64,000 nt of DNA from Bombella intestini. GTDB taxonomy: Bacteria > Pseudomonadota > Alphaproteobacteria > Acetobacterales > Acetobacteraceae. The notes under the pieces were generated by a model. The model searched no databases. It worked only from the letters and a program-made list of their open reading frames with translations, and was not told the DNA's origin. The translations under genes and the position numbers were made by a program. The stretch is from contig NZ_JATM01000002.1 in the NCBI RefSeq assembly GCF_002003665.1, positions 186,001 through 250,000 on the forward strand, in the 5' to 3' direction. This document shows, one piece after another, positions 55,038-64,000 of the stretch. Every line of letters starts with the position of its first letter. Within the stretch, counting starts at the first letter, position 1.

Positions 55038-56044
55038 AGATCACGGCGCAGGCTGTCAGACAGACGCTGAAGAAAGCTGGCAGCTGGCGTGTAATTCTTC
55101 TTCATGGGGATGATGGCGGGTTGATCCGTGAGCGGGCGAAAGAGGCTGTTCAGACCGTTTTAGATGATCTGGATGACCCATTCCGGTTGGCCCGCCTCGA
55201 AGAGGAAGAGCAGGACAGATTGGGGGAGGAGGCTCTGGCTCTTTCTTTGACAGGTGGGCGACGTGTTGTCTGGTTGCGAGGAGCACAGGATGGCATTGTA
55301 GGTACGCTAAAGTCCGTTCTGGAGCATGAGAGTGATACGCTGATTGTTCTGGAAGGGCAGGGACTTGGTGCTCGGTCCAAATTGCGGCAGTTTGCAGAAA
55401 AAGCAAAAAATGTGGCCTCCATCGGTTGTTATCCGGAAGAGGGGCACTCTCTTTCCCGTACGGTGGTGGATCTTCTGGCAGAAGATAAAATCCGTATGGA
55501 TCGAGACGGTATGGCCTGGTTGCTGGGGCATCTAGGTAATGACCGAGCATTGGTCCGCAGTGAAGTCGAGAAATTGCGCCTGTATGGCGAGCCTGGTGGC
55601 ACCTTGAGTGTAGAGGATGTGCAGGCCTGTGTAGGGGATTCCGGGCAAGCCTCGTTGGATGATGCTGTTTATGCTGCCTTGGCAGGAAATCGGCTGGAGG
55701 CGGATCGGGCCTTTGAGCGAGCCATGGGGGATGGTGCTACCTCTGTGGCCTTTACTCGTGTAACGTTGTCCGTGTTGGAGCGGTTCCAGCAAGCCTTTTT
55801 ACTGGTGCAGAATGGGCAGTCCCGTCAGGAGGCGATGGGTATGTTAAAACCGCCCGTTTTCTTCCGCCGTAAAGATGCGTTTCTGGCAGGGATGAGGCGG
55901 TGGTCGTTGGTGACGACGTCTCAGGCAGCACAGGCAACGCAAGAGTTGGAACTGGCCTGTAAGCAAAGCGGTACGCCTGATGATTTGCTCTGCCGCCGCC
56001 ATCTGGTCAGGCTATGCCACCCTCGTGCGTTCGAGCAGGACTAG
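55034..56044 (+). CDS. holA: DNA polymerase III delta subunit
   Basis: Clamp-loader subunit that opens the beta clamp; 336 residues. The N-terminal domain contains WRVILLHGDDGGLIRERAKE, the middle has VWLRGAQDGIVGTLKSVLE and LGHLGNDRALVRSEVEKLRL, and the C-terminal helical domain ends with QSGTPDDLLCRRHLVRL. The start is GTG at 55034 (GTGA overlapping the lptE stop), which shows coupling. Confidence 0.93.
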   Translation: MKITAQAVRQTLKKAGSWRVILLHGDDGGLIRERAKEAVQTVLDDLDDPFRLARLEEEEQDRLGEEALALSLTGGRRVVWLRGAQDGIVGTLKSVLEHESDTLIVLEGQGLGARSKLRQFAEKAKNVASIGCYPEEGHSLSRTVVDLLAEDKIRMDRDGMAWLLGHLGNDRALVRSEVEKLRLYGEPGGTLSVEDVQACVGDSGQASLDDAVYAALAGNRLEADRAFERAMGDGATSVAFTRVTLSVLERFQQAFLLVQNGQSRQEAMGMLKPPVFFRRKDAFLAGMRRWSLVTTSQAAQATQELELACKQSGTPDDLLCRRHLVRLCHPRAFEQD

Positions 56045-56048
56045 AGCA

Positions 56049-56072
56049 ATGGTTCTTTATAAGAGGAACCAT
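56049..56072 (+). terminator. Probable terminator after holA
   Basis: ATGGTTC pairs with GAACCAT (7 bp, 10-base loop), followed by an AT-rich but not T-only tail. Only five bases separate it from the stop. Confidence 0.5.
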
Positions 56073-56209
56073 ATTATTACATCGAATTAATTGATTTATC
56101 CGCTTATTGCTTGTTCTCGATACGGCAGAAAACGGGGGATTGTAGCTGCTTTCAGTGAGAGGGGCGGTGCGGTTCCGTGGTCTTTAAATTAAACTTTAGT
56201 ATATAATGA

Positions 56210-56224
56210 AAATGATTATCATTT
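56210..56224 (+). promoter_or_regulatory. Fur box upstream of the first siderophore receptor
   Basis: AAATGATTATCATTT is an almost perfect palindrome and agrees with the centre of the classical Fur consensus (AATGATAATCATT) at all but the middle base. It lies 36 bases before the receptor ATG. Repression by iron-loaded Fur is expected. Confidence 0.85.
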
Positions 56225-56260
56225 AGATGAACCCCAACAATATCTTTCTTGGGTGGGGTT

Positions 56261-58621
56261 ATGAGTCGTTTTATTCGTAGTGGTCTTAAGCCGTTATCAG
56301 CTGCTCTGACATTAGGTGGTGTCGTGGGAGGGGCTCATGCAGAGCCGGGAGCTGCGGTAAACGTCACTCAGGATACAACGGCACCTGCCGAGGATACGGA
56401 TGAAGGAAAGGGTCTTCAGGCCAAGGGTGTTGAACAGATCCATGTTATTGGTCATCCGTTCAATACAATGCATGCCAGTAACGATATGGGCCGTATGCCA
56501 CAGGATGTCATGCATACGGCACAGACGATTGATGTCGTGCCGCGGGAGTTGATCAGACAGCAGAATGCGAAGTCTCTTGATGAAGCCCTGAAGAATGTTC
56601 CCGGTATTACCTCCTCGGTTGGGGAAGGGGCTGGCGGTATGAGTGGCGATCAGTTCCTCATCCGTGGTTTCCCTGCACAGAACGATATTTATGAAGATGG
56701 TTTGCGGGATTTTGGTGTTTATACTCGCGACAGCTTCTTTCAGGATTCCGTCAATGTCATTAAGGGGCCCTCATCGGAGGTCTTCGGGAATGGCACAACG
56801 GGCGGTGCCATCAATATCATCACCAAAACTCCGACATTGCGTGACCATTATGGAGCTGACTTTAGCGGTGGGTCAGGCAATTTCTATCGTGGTGTCGTGG
56901 ATGTAAATAAACGCATCGGGGATACATCAGCCTTCCGTCTGGAGGGGATGGCGAACTCCAATGAGGTTGTGGGGCGTGACTATGTCCATTCCCATCGTTG
57001 GGGTATTGCGCCGTCTATCTCTTTTGGTATCGGCACCAAAACAACCGTTGTTCTTCAGGTCATGCATCAGACATCCCGCAATGTGCCAGATTATGGTGTG
57101 CCGGTTGTCAAAGGCCATCCGATCACGGAGAAATCGTCTTTCGGCGTGTCCCGGAACAATGTTTATGGCAAATCGCAAGATCACGATAACAGTGATGACA
57201 CGATGGAGACATTACGGCTGAAGCATGTCTTCAACCGGCATTTTACATTCCATAATGATCTTCGCTTCGGAGAGTACAGCCGTGACTTTGCGGCTTCTAC
57301 ACCGCAGTGTGTCAATGCCACATGCTCGGAAATGCAGATTTATAACCCGGGCTACAAGAAGGTCAATCCGGCGGCTGGTATCGGCCTTAATGGTGGGCCG
57401 ATGCCGTACAAACAGTCGAGCTGGTCTTTCCAAGATGTTGCCTCCTTGCAGGCGGATTTTAATACGGGGTTCCTGCGGCATCAGCTCGTGACAGGGTTCG
57501 ACATAGAGTATGTGCAGGATTCCCGGCGGCAATATGCCTATGATGCTGTTGGAGCACACCGGGCCATCCCGTGGCAGGACACCTATAATCCGAAGCGTGA
57601 TAATTACGCTTATTCAACATGTCGTGCTGATTCTGGAAATTGCTGGAAGAATACTAACTATAGTCTTGGGCGGCCTGATTCTCATGGTTATGGCTTCGAT
57701 ACGGGGCTGTTCCTGTATGATCAGGTATGGTTCACGAAGTGGTTGTCTGCCAAAGGTGGGCTGCGTTGGGATCGTTGGCAGACCAGGTATGAGACATGGG
57801 GCGCAGACGGGCAGGAAAGTGCAGCTCAACGTGGCCCGCTGGGGAAGGCCCCTTCTGCGGCCTTGGATTATCGTGATACGACAGGTGTTATCAATCCAAC
57901 GGCTAGCCTGCTGATCACCCCTAATAGCTGGCAAACATTCTACTTTACCTATGCTAGCTCCACCACCCCGATGGGCATGTATGTGACGAACGGCGCCCTG
58001 CCAATCCGTCCTGTGAATGGGCAGGTCGCTAGTCAGCCTGAACGCTCCCAGCTTTATGAAGTTGGTTCCAAGATGAGTCTGCTGCATGACCGCCTTGGTG
58101 CTACGATTTCGCTCTTCCGGCTGGATAAGAATAATGCTCTGACGGCCGATCCAGTTGCTGGGCAGATACTTGCCACAGGTGTGAAGGAGCGTAATCAGGG
58201 GCTGGAGCTGTCCCTTGGTGGTGTGATCCTGCCGGGTTGGAACGTGACAGCTACTTACGCTTTGTATGATCCCCGGGTCATGTCTGGTGCTAATCGTGGG
58301 CGGAACATCCAGTACGTGCCGCATAATCAGGCGACTATCTGGTCTGCTTATGAGGCCTTCCCCGGCAAGCTGTGGAACTTCACCATTGGTGGCGGCCTGA
58401 CATGGCGTCAGGGTGTGTATTTGGACCTCGCCAATACGGCTAAGGTACCAGCGAATGTGGAGTTTGACTCCTATATTTCGCACCGTATCAACCGGCATTG
58501 GGTTGTCTCGCTGAATGCGTACAATCTTTCCAATCGCCTCAATTATAACTCGCTCTTTACAAACCGGGTAACCCCGGCACCGGGGCGTGCCTTCCTCGGG
58601 CGGTTGAGCATGGATTACTGA
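56261..58621 (+). CDS. TonB-dependent siderophore receptor (first of three)
   Basis: Outer-membrane receptor for ferric siderophore; 786 residues. A signal peptide ends near GAHAEPG. A TonB-box-like segment (EQIHVIGHPF) precedes the plug, with ELIRQQNAKSLDEALKNVPG and FLIRGFPAQNDIYEDGLRDF. The barrel follows, ending with the strand FLGRLSMDY. The plug signature and length fit catecholate-type (Fiu/FepA-like) receptors, but ligand assignment is uncertain. The start at 56261 (MSRFIRS) matches the N-termini of the two paralogues. A Fur box lies upstream and a terminator downstream. Confidence 0.93.
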   Translation: MSRFIRSGLKPLSAALTLGGVVGGAHAEPGAAVNVTQDTTAPAEDTDEGKGLQAKGVEQIHVIGHPFNTMHASNDMGRMPQDVMHTAQTIDVVPRELIRQQNAKSLDEALKNVPGITSSVGEGAGGMSGDQFLIRGFPAQNDIYEDGLRDFGVYTRDSFFQDSVNVIKGPSSEVFGNGTTGGAINIITKTPTLRDHYGADFSGGSGNFYRGVVDVNKRIGDTSAFRLEGMANSNEVVGRDYVHSHRWGIAPSISFGIGTKTTVVLQVMHQTSRNVPDYGVPVVKGHPITEKSSFGVSRNNVYGKSQDHDNSDDTMETLRLKHVFNRHFTFHNDLRFGEYSRDFAASTPQCVNATCSEMQIYNPGYKKVNPAAGIGLNGGPMPYKQSSWSFQDVASLQADFNTGFLRHQLVTGFDIEYVQDSRRQYAYDAVGAHRAIPWQDTYNPKRDNYAYSTCRADSGNCWKNTNYSLGRPDSHGYGFDTGLFLYDQVWFTKWLSAKGGLRWDRWQTRYETWGADGQESAAQRGPLGKAPSAALDYRDTTGVINPTASLLITPNSWQTFYFTYASSTTPMGMYVTNGALPIRPVNGQVASQPERSQLYEVGSKMSLLHDRLGATISLFRLDKNNALTADPVAGQILATGVKERNQGLELSLGGVILPGWNVTATYALYDPRVMSGANRGRNIQYVPHNQATIWSAYEAFPGKLWNFTIGGGLTWRQGVYLDLANTAKVPANVEFDSYISHRINRHWVVSLNAYNLSNRLNYNSLFTNRVTPAPGRAFLGRLSMDY

Positions 58622-58650
58622 ACTTACCATCACGACATACGATGTGCTGG

Positions 58651-58688
58651 CTGCGCCCTTCTTTGATCAGAGGGGCGCAGTTTTTTTT
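58651..58688 (+). terminator. Rho-independent terminator of the first receptor
   Basis: CTGCGCCC pairs with GGGCGCAG, followed by eight T. It isolates this receptor from the next one. Confidence 0.93.
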
Positions 58689-58793
58689 ATGGGGATGTCG
58701 TGAGAGGAGGGGATTGTCACCCTAAAGGTCTAACTGGCTATACCGATTACGAACTGCCATTCTATAGATAGTAAATAACTTTTTAAAATAAAC

Positions 58794-58809
58794 GTGTTAT
58801 TTTTAACAC
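58794..58809. promoter_or_regulatory. Inverted repeat upstream of the second receptor
   Basis: GTGTTATTTTTAACAC: six-base arms around a TTTT spacer, in an AT-rich stretch about 120 bases before the start. It does not fit a Fur box and may be an operator for another regulator. Confidence 0.4.
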
Positions 58810-58931
58810 AGTTACTGTCCTTCTGTGCCGATGAAAGAATTCCTTAAAGTTAAAATTAAGACTTATTCGCATTTATGGAGCAGCTGTCCTTTCAGGACGT
58901 GCGTGACCCCCTTTCAGACAGAGATTGTTCC

Positions 58932-61316
58932 ATGAGTCGATTTATTCATCAGTGTCTCCGACCAGTTTCAGCGGTGCTCACCTTGGGGAGTGTGGCGGGC
59001 GGGGCCTGTGCAGCGTCTGCTTCCCCGCAGGAAGAGACCATGCCCGTTACAGGGCAGAGAACAAACCACTCGGCGCAGCCCAACAGTGATGCACAGACAC
59101 AGGGCGTTCAGGCCACGCATGTGGAGCATATCCATGTTATCGGCCATCCGTTCAATACGATGCATGCCAGCAACGATATGGGGCGTTTACCACAGGATGT
59201 CATGCATACGCCGCAGACGATTGATGTGGTGCCCCGTGAACTCATCAAGCAGCAGAACGTCAAGTCGCTAGATGAAGCCCTGCGTAACGTCCCCGGCATT
59301 ACGGCGTCCGTTGGGGAGGGGGCTGGCGGCCTGAATGGGGATCAGTTCCTCATCCGTGGTTTCCCGGCACAGAATGACATTTATGAAGATGGCTTGCGGG
59401 ACTTTGGTGTCTATGCTCGTGATAGCTTCAATTATGATTCGGTCAACGTCATCAAGGGGCCATCTTCACAGGTTTTTGGTAACGGTACGACAGGTGGTGC
59501 CATCAATGTCGTGACGAAGACGCCGACACTCACTGATCATTACAATGTGGATTTCAGCGGTGGGTCTGCGGATTATTTCCGTGGCACGGTGGATGTAAAT
59601 AAGCGCATCAACGACAAGACCGCTTTCCGTTTGGAAGGATTGGGAGCCTCCAACAATGTGGTTGGGCGGGACCATGTCTGGGATCATCGTTGGGGTATTG
59701 CCCCCTCCATCGCCTTTGGGTTGGGGACGAAGACGACCGTTGTACTTCAGGTCACGCATCAGACCGACAACAGCGTGCCTGATTTCGGTATGCCTGTCAT
59801 CAAGACAAAATGGTCGGCCTATGGGCGTCCATTGTCTGAATATGGCGTGCCTCGTCACAACTTCTTTGGCAAGCAGCAGGACCATAACCATACTGATGAT
59901 ACGATGGAGACGCTGCGGTTAAAGCACATCTTCAATGATCATCTGACATTCCATAACGATTTACGCTTTGGTGAGTATAGCCGCAATTTTGAGGCTTCCA
60001 AGGTTGTGTGTAGGGCAGGGTGTATTGATGCCATCAATGGCGGTGATTTTGCCAAGGGGCTGGTAAATCGCACGACGCCGGGCAATAGCGTGCCTTTGCC
60101 GTACAAGCAGAATAGCTGGTCTTTCCAAGATGTTGCCTCCTTGCAGGCTGACTTTAAGACCGGTTTCTTGCGGCATCAGGTCGTGACTGGGTTTGATATG
60201 GAATATGTCCATGATTCCCGTCATCAGGATGTTTATGCCGAGGCTATCCCGGCGGCTAATCTACTCCACCCCAACCCATATGAGGTTACGGATGCGCAGG
60301 CTAGGCGTGTTCCGGGGGGAGAGAATATCAAGAACATGCCGTATATTGCCGGGTTGGGTAGAAAGCCGGATAACCACGGCTATGGTTTTGATACAGGTAT
60401 CTTCCTGTATGATCAGATTTGGTTGACGAAATGGGCGTCTATCAAGGGTGGGTTCCGTTGGGACCGCTGGCAGAGCGGTTACACCATAACCGGCGGGCCA
60501 GCTATGACGCTGAATGACAAGAACCGCCCTGTATCTAATGAGGATCGCCGTTTCCCGCAGACGAAAAATACTTTCAACCCCACGGCGAGCCTCGTGCTGA
60601 CGCCAACGACATGGCAGACCATCTATTTCACCTATGCCAGCTCTACGACACCAACCGGCATGTATGTCACCAGTGGGGCTGTGCCGGTGCGGCCGGGTAA
60701 GAATGGCGGATCGGTGGATAACCGGCCACAGCATGCTCGCCTCTATGAAGTGGGAAGCAAGTTTAGCTTCTTGCATGACCGTCTGGGGGCGACCATCTCG
60801 CTCTTCCGTCTGGATAAAGACAATGCTCTGACAACCGATCCGGTTTCTAATGCTACCATCAATACGGGTGCCCAGCAGCGTAACCAGGGGATGGAGCTTT
60901 CTCTGGGAGGGCTAATCCTGCCGGGTTGGAATATCACGGCGACCTATGCCCTGTATGACCCCAAAACATCCAGTAATAATGGTGGAGCGAAGTATAATCA
61001 GATTCAGTATGTGCCGCATAATCAGGCAACGCTTTGGTCTGCTTATGAGGCCTTCCCCGGCAAGCCGTGGAACTTCACTATCGGCGGTGGTCTGACGTGG
61101 CGTCAGGGTGTGTATCTGAATAACGACAACACGGCCAAGGTGCCCGCTAATGTGGATTTCGACACTGTCATTTCCCATCATTTTGGGCGGCACTGGCTGG
61201 TATCTCTCAATGGGTACAATTTGGCGAACCGTCTGAATTACAATACGCTGTTTAGTGGTTATTCCACCCCAGCACCGGGGCGGACGTTCCTTGGCCGCCT
61301 GACGATGGATTACTGA
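58932..61316 (+). CDS. TonB-dependent siderophore receptor (second of three)
   Basis: Paralogue of the first receptor with 794 residues. The order is the same: signal peptide (to about GACAASA), Gln/Thr-rich spacer, TonB-box-like segment EHIHVIGHPF, plug with NVKSLDEALRNVPGITASVG, and a 22-strand-type barrel ending FLGRLTMDY. It is visibly closer to the third copy than to the first. The start at 58932 (MSRFIHQ) was chosen by alignment with its paralogues; the frame is open to 58875. No convincing Fur box is seen upstream. Confidence 0.93.
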   Translation: MSRFIHQCLRPVSAVLTLGSVAGGACAASASPQEETMPVTGQRTNHSAQPNSDAQTQGVQATHVEHIHVIGHPFNTMHASNDMGRLPQDVMHTPQTIDVVPRELIKQQNVKSLDEALRNVPGITASVGEGAGGLNGDQFLIRGFPAQNDIYEDGLRDFGVYARDSFNYDSVNVIKGPSSQVFGNGTTGGAINVVTKTPTLTDHYNVDFSGGSADYFRGTVDVNKRINDKTAFRLEGLGASNNVVGRDHVWDHRWGIAPSIAFGLGTKTTVVLQVTHQTDNSVPDFGMPVIKTKWSAYGRPLSEYGVPRHNFFGKQQDHNHTDDTMETLRLKHIFNDHLTFHNDLRFGEYSRNFEASKVVCRAGCIDAINGGDFAKGLVNRTTPGNSVPLPYKQNSWSFQDVASLQADFKTGFLRHQVVTGFDMEYVHDSRHQDVYAEAIPAANLLHPNPYEVTDAQARRVPGGENIKNMPYIAGLGRKPDNHGYGFDTGIFLYDQIWLTKWASIKGGFRWDRWQSGYTITGGPAMTLNDKNRPVSNEDRRFPQTKNTFNPTASLVLTPTTWQTIYFTYASSTTPTGMYVTSGAVPVRPGKNGGSVDNRPQHARLYEVGSKFSFLHDRLGATISLFRLDKDNALTTDPVSNATINTGAQQRNQGMELSLGGLILPGWNITATYALYDPKTSSNNGGAKYNQIQYVPHNQATLWSAYEAFPGKPWNFTIGGGLTWRQGVYLNNDNTAKVPANVDFDTVISHHFGRHWLVSLNGYNLANRLNYNTLFSGYSTPAPGRTFLGRLTMDY

Positions 61317-61326
61317 GTATGTTTTT

Positions 61327-61357
61327 TCAGGCCGGATGCTTGTGCATCTGGCCTGAA
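61327..61357. terminator. Hairpin after the second receptor
   Basis: TTCAGGCCGGATGC pairs with GCATCTGGCCTGAA with one G-T pair and a short loop, about ten bases after the stop. T residues precede rather than follow the stem, so it may be a weak plus-strand terminator. Confidence 0.6.
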
Positions 61358-61578
61358 AGGCATCTGCCGACAGAGAGATGAGGCTAGAATAACCTTATCT
61401 CATTGTTCGGTATTGCTTATTATTTCCATGAAATAGATAGATTGTCGCCTTTTGTTTGGGCGAGCTTTTGCAGAAAAATAGGAGAAAAAAGCCATTTTCA
61501 TGGGGGAAGAGGAGATTGTGGCAATTAAGACACAATCTCATTACTAAACGTTTAGAAAGAGCGTTTAAGGTTTGAAAC

Positions 61579-61593
61579 TGAGAATAATTATCA
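61579..61593 (+). promoter_or_regulatory. Fur box upstream of the third receptor
   Basis: TGAGAATAATTATCA matches the 7-1-7 Fur core TGATAATnATTATCA at 13 of 14 defined positions. It is about 60 bases before the ATG at 61652. Confidence 0.85.
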
Positions 61594-61651
61594 TCTATCA
61601 GGGGCTTCCTCCTTTTGGAGATCGTATTACTCTGCCGTGGAGCACCTTGAT

Positions 61652-64000
61652 ATGAGCCGTTTTATCCATCAATGCCTCAAGCCGGCTTCGGCTGTTCTGA
61701 CACTGGGGGGTGTCGCTGGGGGCGCATATGCCGCTGATACAACAGCCCCACATCAGGTCGGTTCGGCTACAGCAGAGGAGACGCATAAGGCTGGAACATC
61801 GGCGTCTCAGACAGCAGCTCAGGCACCAGCACAGACTGGTGTTCAGGCTACGCATGTGGAGCGTATCCATGTCATCGGTCATCCGTTCAATACGATGCAT
61901 GCTGGCAACGACATGGGGCGTATGCCACAGGATGTCATGCATACGCCGCAGACGATTGATGTGGTGCCCCGTGAACTCATCAAGCAGCAGAATGTTAAGT
62001 CGCTGGATGAAGCCTTGCGCAACGTTCCCGGTATTACGGCGTCTGTTGGGGAAGGGGCTGGCGGCCTGAATGGGGATCAGTTCCTCATCCGTGGTTTCCC
62101 GGCACAGAATGACATTTATGAAGATGGCTTGCGGGACTTTGGTGTCTATTCCCGTGACAGCTTCAATTATGATTCGGTCAACGTCATCAAGGGGCCGTCC
62201 TCACAGGTTTTTGGTAATGGTACGACAGGCGGTGCCATCAATGTCGTCACGAAGACGCCAACTGTTAATGACCACTATAATGTGGATTTCAGCGGTGGGT
62301 CTGCGAATTATTTCCGTGGCACGGTGGATGTGAATAAGCGCATCAACGATACAACGGCTTTCCGTTTGGAGGGGCTGGGTGCGTCTAATGATGTAGTCGG
62401 GCGAGACCATGTCTGGGATCATCGCTGGGGTATTGCCCCCTCCATCGCTTTTGGGCTGGGGACGAAGACGACCGTTGTGCTTCAGGTCATGCATGAGACG
62501 GATGACAGCGTGCCGGATTACGGTATGCCGGTTATCAAGGCTCGTGGTTCCGCTTATGGGCGGCCGATCTCGGAATATGGTGTGCCCCGCCAAAACTGGT
62601 ACGGCAAGCAGCAGGACCATAACCATACCGATGACACGATGGAGACGTTGCGGTTAAAGCATATCTTCAATGATCATCTGACATTCCATAACGACTTGCG
62701 CTTTGGTGAGTATAGCCGTGACTTTGAGGCCTCCAAGGTTCAGTGCGGTACGAAATGCGTCAATGCACTGAATAGTGGCAATTACGGTGCCGGTGTGATT
62801 ACTCGCAACACTAATGGTAGTGTGCCGCTGCCTTATAAGCAGAATAGTTGGTCCTTCCAGGATGTCGCTTCCTTACAGGCTGACTTCAATACGGGCTTCC
62901 TGCGGCATCAGGTCGTGACCGGGTTTGATATGGAATATGTCCATGATTCCCGTCAGCAGGATACGTATCAGGGTGTGTCTCTTACTAAGGCCGTCCCAAC
63001 GGCGAACATGCTGAACCCGGACCCATATAATGTGCCGGATGCGATGGTTCGCCGTGTTTCAGCTAAAGCGGATTCTATGCCGAATATTGCGGGTATCGGT
63101 AAAAAGCCGAATAGCCGGGGCTATGGGTTTGATACAGGTATCTTCCTGTATGACCAGATATGGCTGACGAAATGGGCGTCTATCAAAGGTGGGTTCCGTT
63201 GGGATCGCTGGCAGAGCAATTACCGGGCATACGGCCTGTCTGAGCTGCCGAATAATCCGGATAAGAGTTTCCCACAGACGACCAATACCTTTAATCCCAC
63301 GGCCAGCCTCGTGCTGACCCCGACCAAATGGCAGACGGTTTATTTCACCTATGCTAGCTCCACCACACCGACAGGTATGTATGTGACCAGCGGTGCCGTG
63401 CCGGTCCGTCCGGGATCACAAGGAACTGTGGATACACGCCCGCAGCGTGCTCGCCTTTATGAGGTCGGTAGTAAGTTTAGCCTGTTCCATGATCGTCTGG
63501 GGGCGACCATCTCGCTCTTCCGCTTGGATAAGAGCAATGCTCTGACGACTGACCCTGTGTCTAACTCCACCATCAACACGGGTGCCCAGCAGCGTAACCA
63601 AGGTATGGAGCTTTCCCTTGGTGGGATGATCCTGCCGGGCTGGAACATCACGGCCACCTATGCGCTGTATGATCCGAAAACGTCTTCCAATGGTGGCGGG
63701 CGGATGCGTAACCAGATTCAGTATGTACCGCACAATCAGGCGACGCTCTGGTCTGCTTATGAGGCCTTTCCCGGTACGCCGTGGAACTTCACTATCGGCG
63801 GTGGTCTGACGTGGCGTCAGGGTGTGTATCTGAATAACGACAACACGGCCAAGGTGCCCGCTAATGTGGATTTTGACTCCGTTATCTCCCATCATTTTGG
63901 GCGGCACTGGCAGGTCTCCCTCAACGGGTACAATCTGGCGAACCGTTTGAATTACAATAGTCTTTTCACGGGCTATGCCACACCGGCACCGGGGCGGACG
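61652..64000 (+). CDS. TonB-dependent siderophore receptor (third of three), 3' end outside the window
   Basis: The frame runs 783 codons to the window edge and lacks only about nine residues of the C-terminal strand present in its paralogues (FLGRLTMDY). It has a signal peptide, a longer Gln/Ala/Thr-rich spacer (about 30-65), the TonB-box-like ERIHVIGHPF, the plug and the barrel. Long stretches are nearly identical to the second receptor, while extracellular loops differ (for example around 62560-62610 and 62970-63090), which suggests different ligands. GGAG precedes the ATG. Confidence 0.93.
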   Translation, partial: MSRFIHQCLKPASAVLTLGGVAGGAYAADTTAPHQVGSATAEETHKAGTSASQTAAQAPAQTGVQATHVERIHVIGHPFNTMHAGNDMGRMPQDVMHTPQTIDVVPRELIKQQNVKSLDEALRNVPGITASVGEGAGGLNGDQFLIRGFPAQNDIYEDGLRDFGVYSRDSFNYDSVNVIKGPSSQVFGNGTTGGAINVVTKTPTVNDHYNVDFSGGSANYFRGTVDVNKRINDTTAFRLEGLGASNDVVGRDHVWDHRWGIAPSIAFGLGTKTTVVLQVMHETDDSVPDYGMPVIKARGSAYGRPISEYGVPRQNWYGKQQDHNHTDDTMETLRLKHIFNDHLTFHNDLRFGEYSRDFEASKVQCGTKCVNALNSGNYGAGVITRNTNGSVPLPYKQNSWSFQDVASLQADFNTGFLRHQVVTGFDMEYVHDSRQQDTYQGVSLTKAVPTANMLNPDPYNVPDAMVRRVSAKADSMPNIAGIGKKPNSRGYGFDTGIFLYDQIWLTKWASIKGGFRWDRWQSNYRAYGLSELPNNPDKSFPQTTNTFNPTASLVLTPTKWQTVYFTYASSTTPTGMYVTSGAVPVRPGSQGTVDTRPQRARLYEVGSKFSLFHDRLGATISLFRLDKSNALTTDPVSNSTINTGAQQRNQGMELSLGGMILPGWNITATYALYDPKTSSNGGGRMRNQIQYVPHNQATLWSAYEAFPGTPWNFTIGGGLTWRQGVYLNNDNTAKVPANVDFDSVISHHFGRHWQVSLNGYNLANRLNYNSLFTGYATPAPGRT

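Noticed and set aside
61652-64000. Third receptor as a truncated pseudogene
   Set aside because: The frame is uninterrupted and is cut only by the window edge about nine codons before the expected stop.

Overview
The window looks like an ordinary chromosomal stretch of an acetic acid bacterium or close relative (Alphaproteobacteria, Acetobacteraceae), of moderate GC content. Three things suggest this: a Caulobacter-like order in the chemotaxis operon, a complete Entner-Doudoroff pair (edd-eda) next to sugar-related exported proteins (an OprB-type porin and an exported aldose 1-epimerase), and a large repeat protein ending in a Hint domain, a protein type I associate with this family. The genus cannot be fixed from sequence alone. 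I see no insertion sequence, prophage or CRISPR array.

Layout. 1-0.8 kb: the edge of a HEPN-like gene and a small secreted protein. 1.1-9.4 kb: one chemotaxis operon (MCP, STAS, cheY, cheA, cheW, cheR, cheB, cheY, cheD and a small unknown), followed by an unrecognised gene. 10.4-12.3 kb: OprB porin. 12.3-25.8 kb: mostly minus-strand housekeeping genes: psiE-like, tRNA-Thr, mrp, djlA, the queuosine pair tgt-queA, mlaC-mlaA, cysE and a ubiH-type hydroxylase. htrA and an exported galM lie between them on the plus strand. 26-43 kb: glnK-amtB, ispE, a family 4-like uracil-DNA glycosylase, a lytic transglycosylase, edd-eda, an EmrB/EmrA/NodT tripartite efflux operon, purH, nadK and a TM2 protein. 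43-50.5 kb: a minus-strand block with a hydroxyacid dehydrogenase, a low-molecular-weight phosphatase, an AEC transporter and a two-gene unit of a 564-bp unknown plus a 4-kb repeat/Hint protein. 50.6-50.9 kb: a tRNA-Arg(CCU) gene interrupted by a group I intron. 51-56 kb: DUF3576-like lipoprotein, leuS, lptE, holA. 56-64 kb: three tandem paralogous TonB-dependent siderophore receptors; the first and third have convincing Fur boxes.

How the genes work together. The chemotaxis operon encodes a full receptor, kinase, adaptation and response set, and the receptor ends in a CheR/CheB tether-like pentapeptide. OprB, the exported mutarotase and edd-eda fit a sugar-oxidising lifestyle. MlaA, MlaC, LptE, HtrA and the transglycosylase maintain the envelope. 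The receptors supply iron.

The most notable points are the group I intron in tRNA-Arg(CCU), a TGT enzyme in which all three zinc-binding cysteines are substituted, the repeat/Hint protein with no visible export signal, and tracts of near-identity between the receptors that suggest gene conversion.
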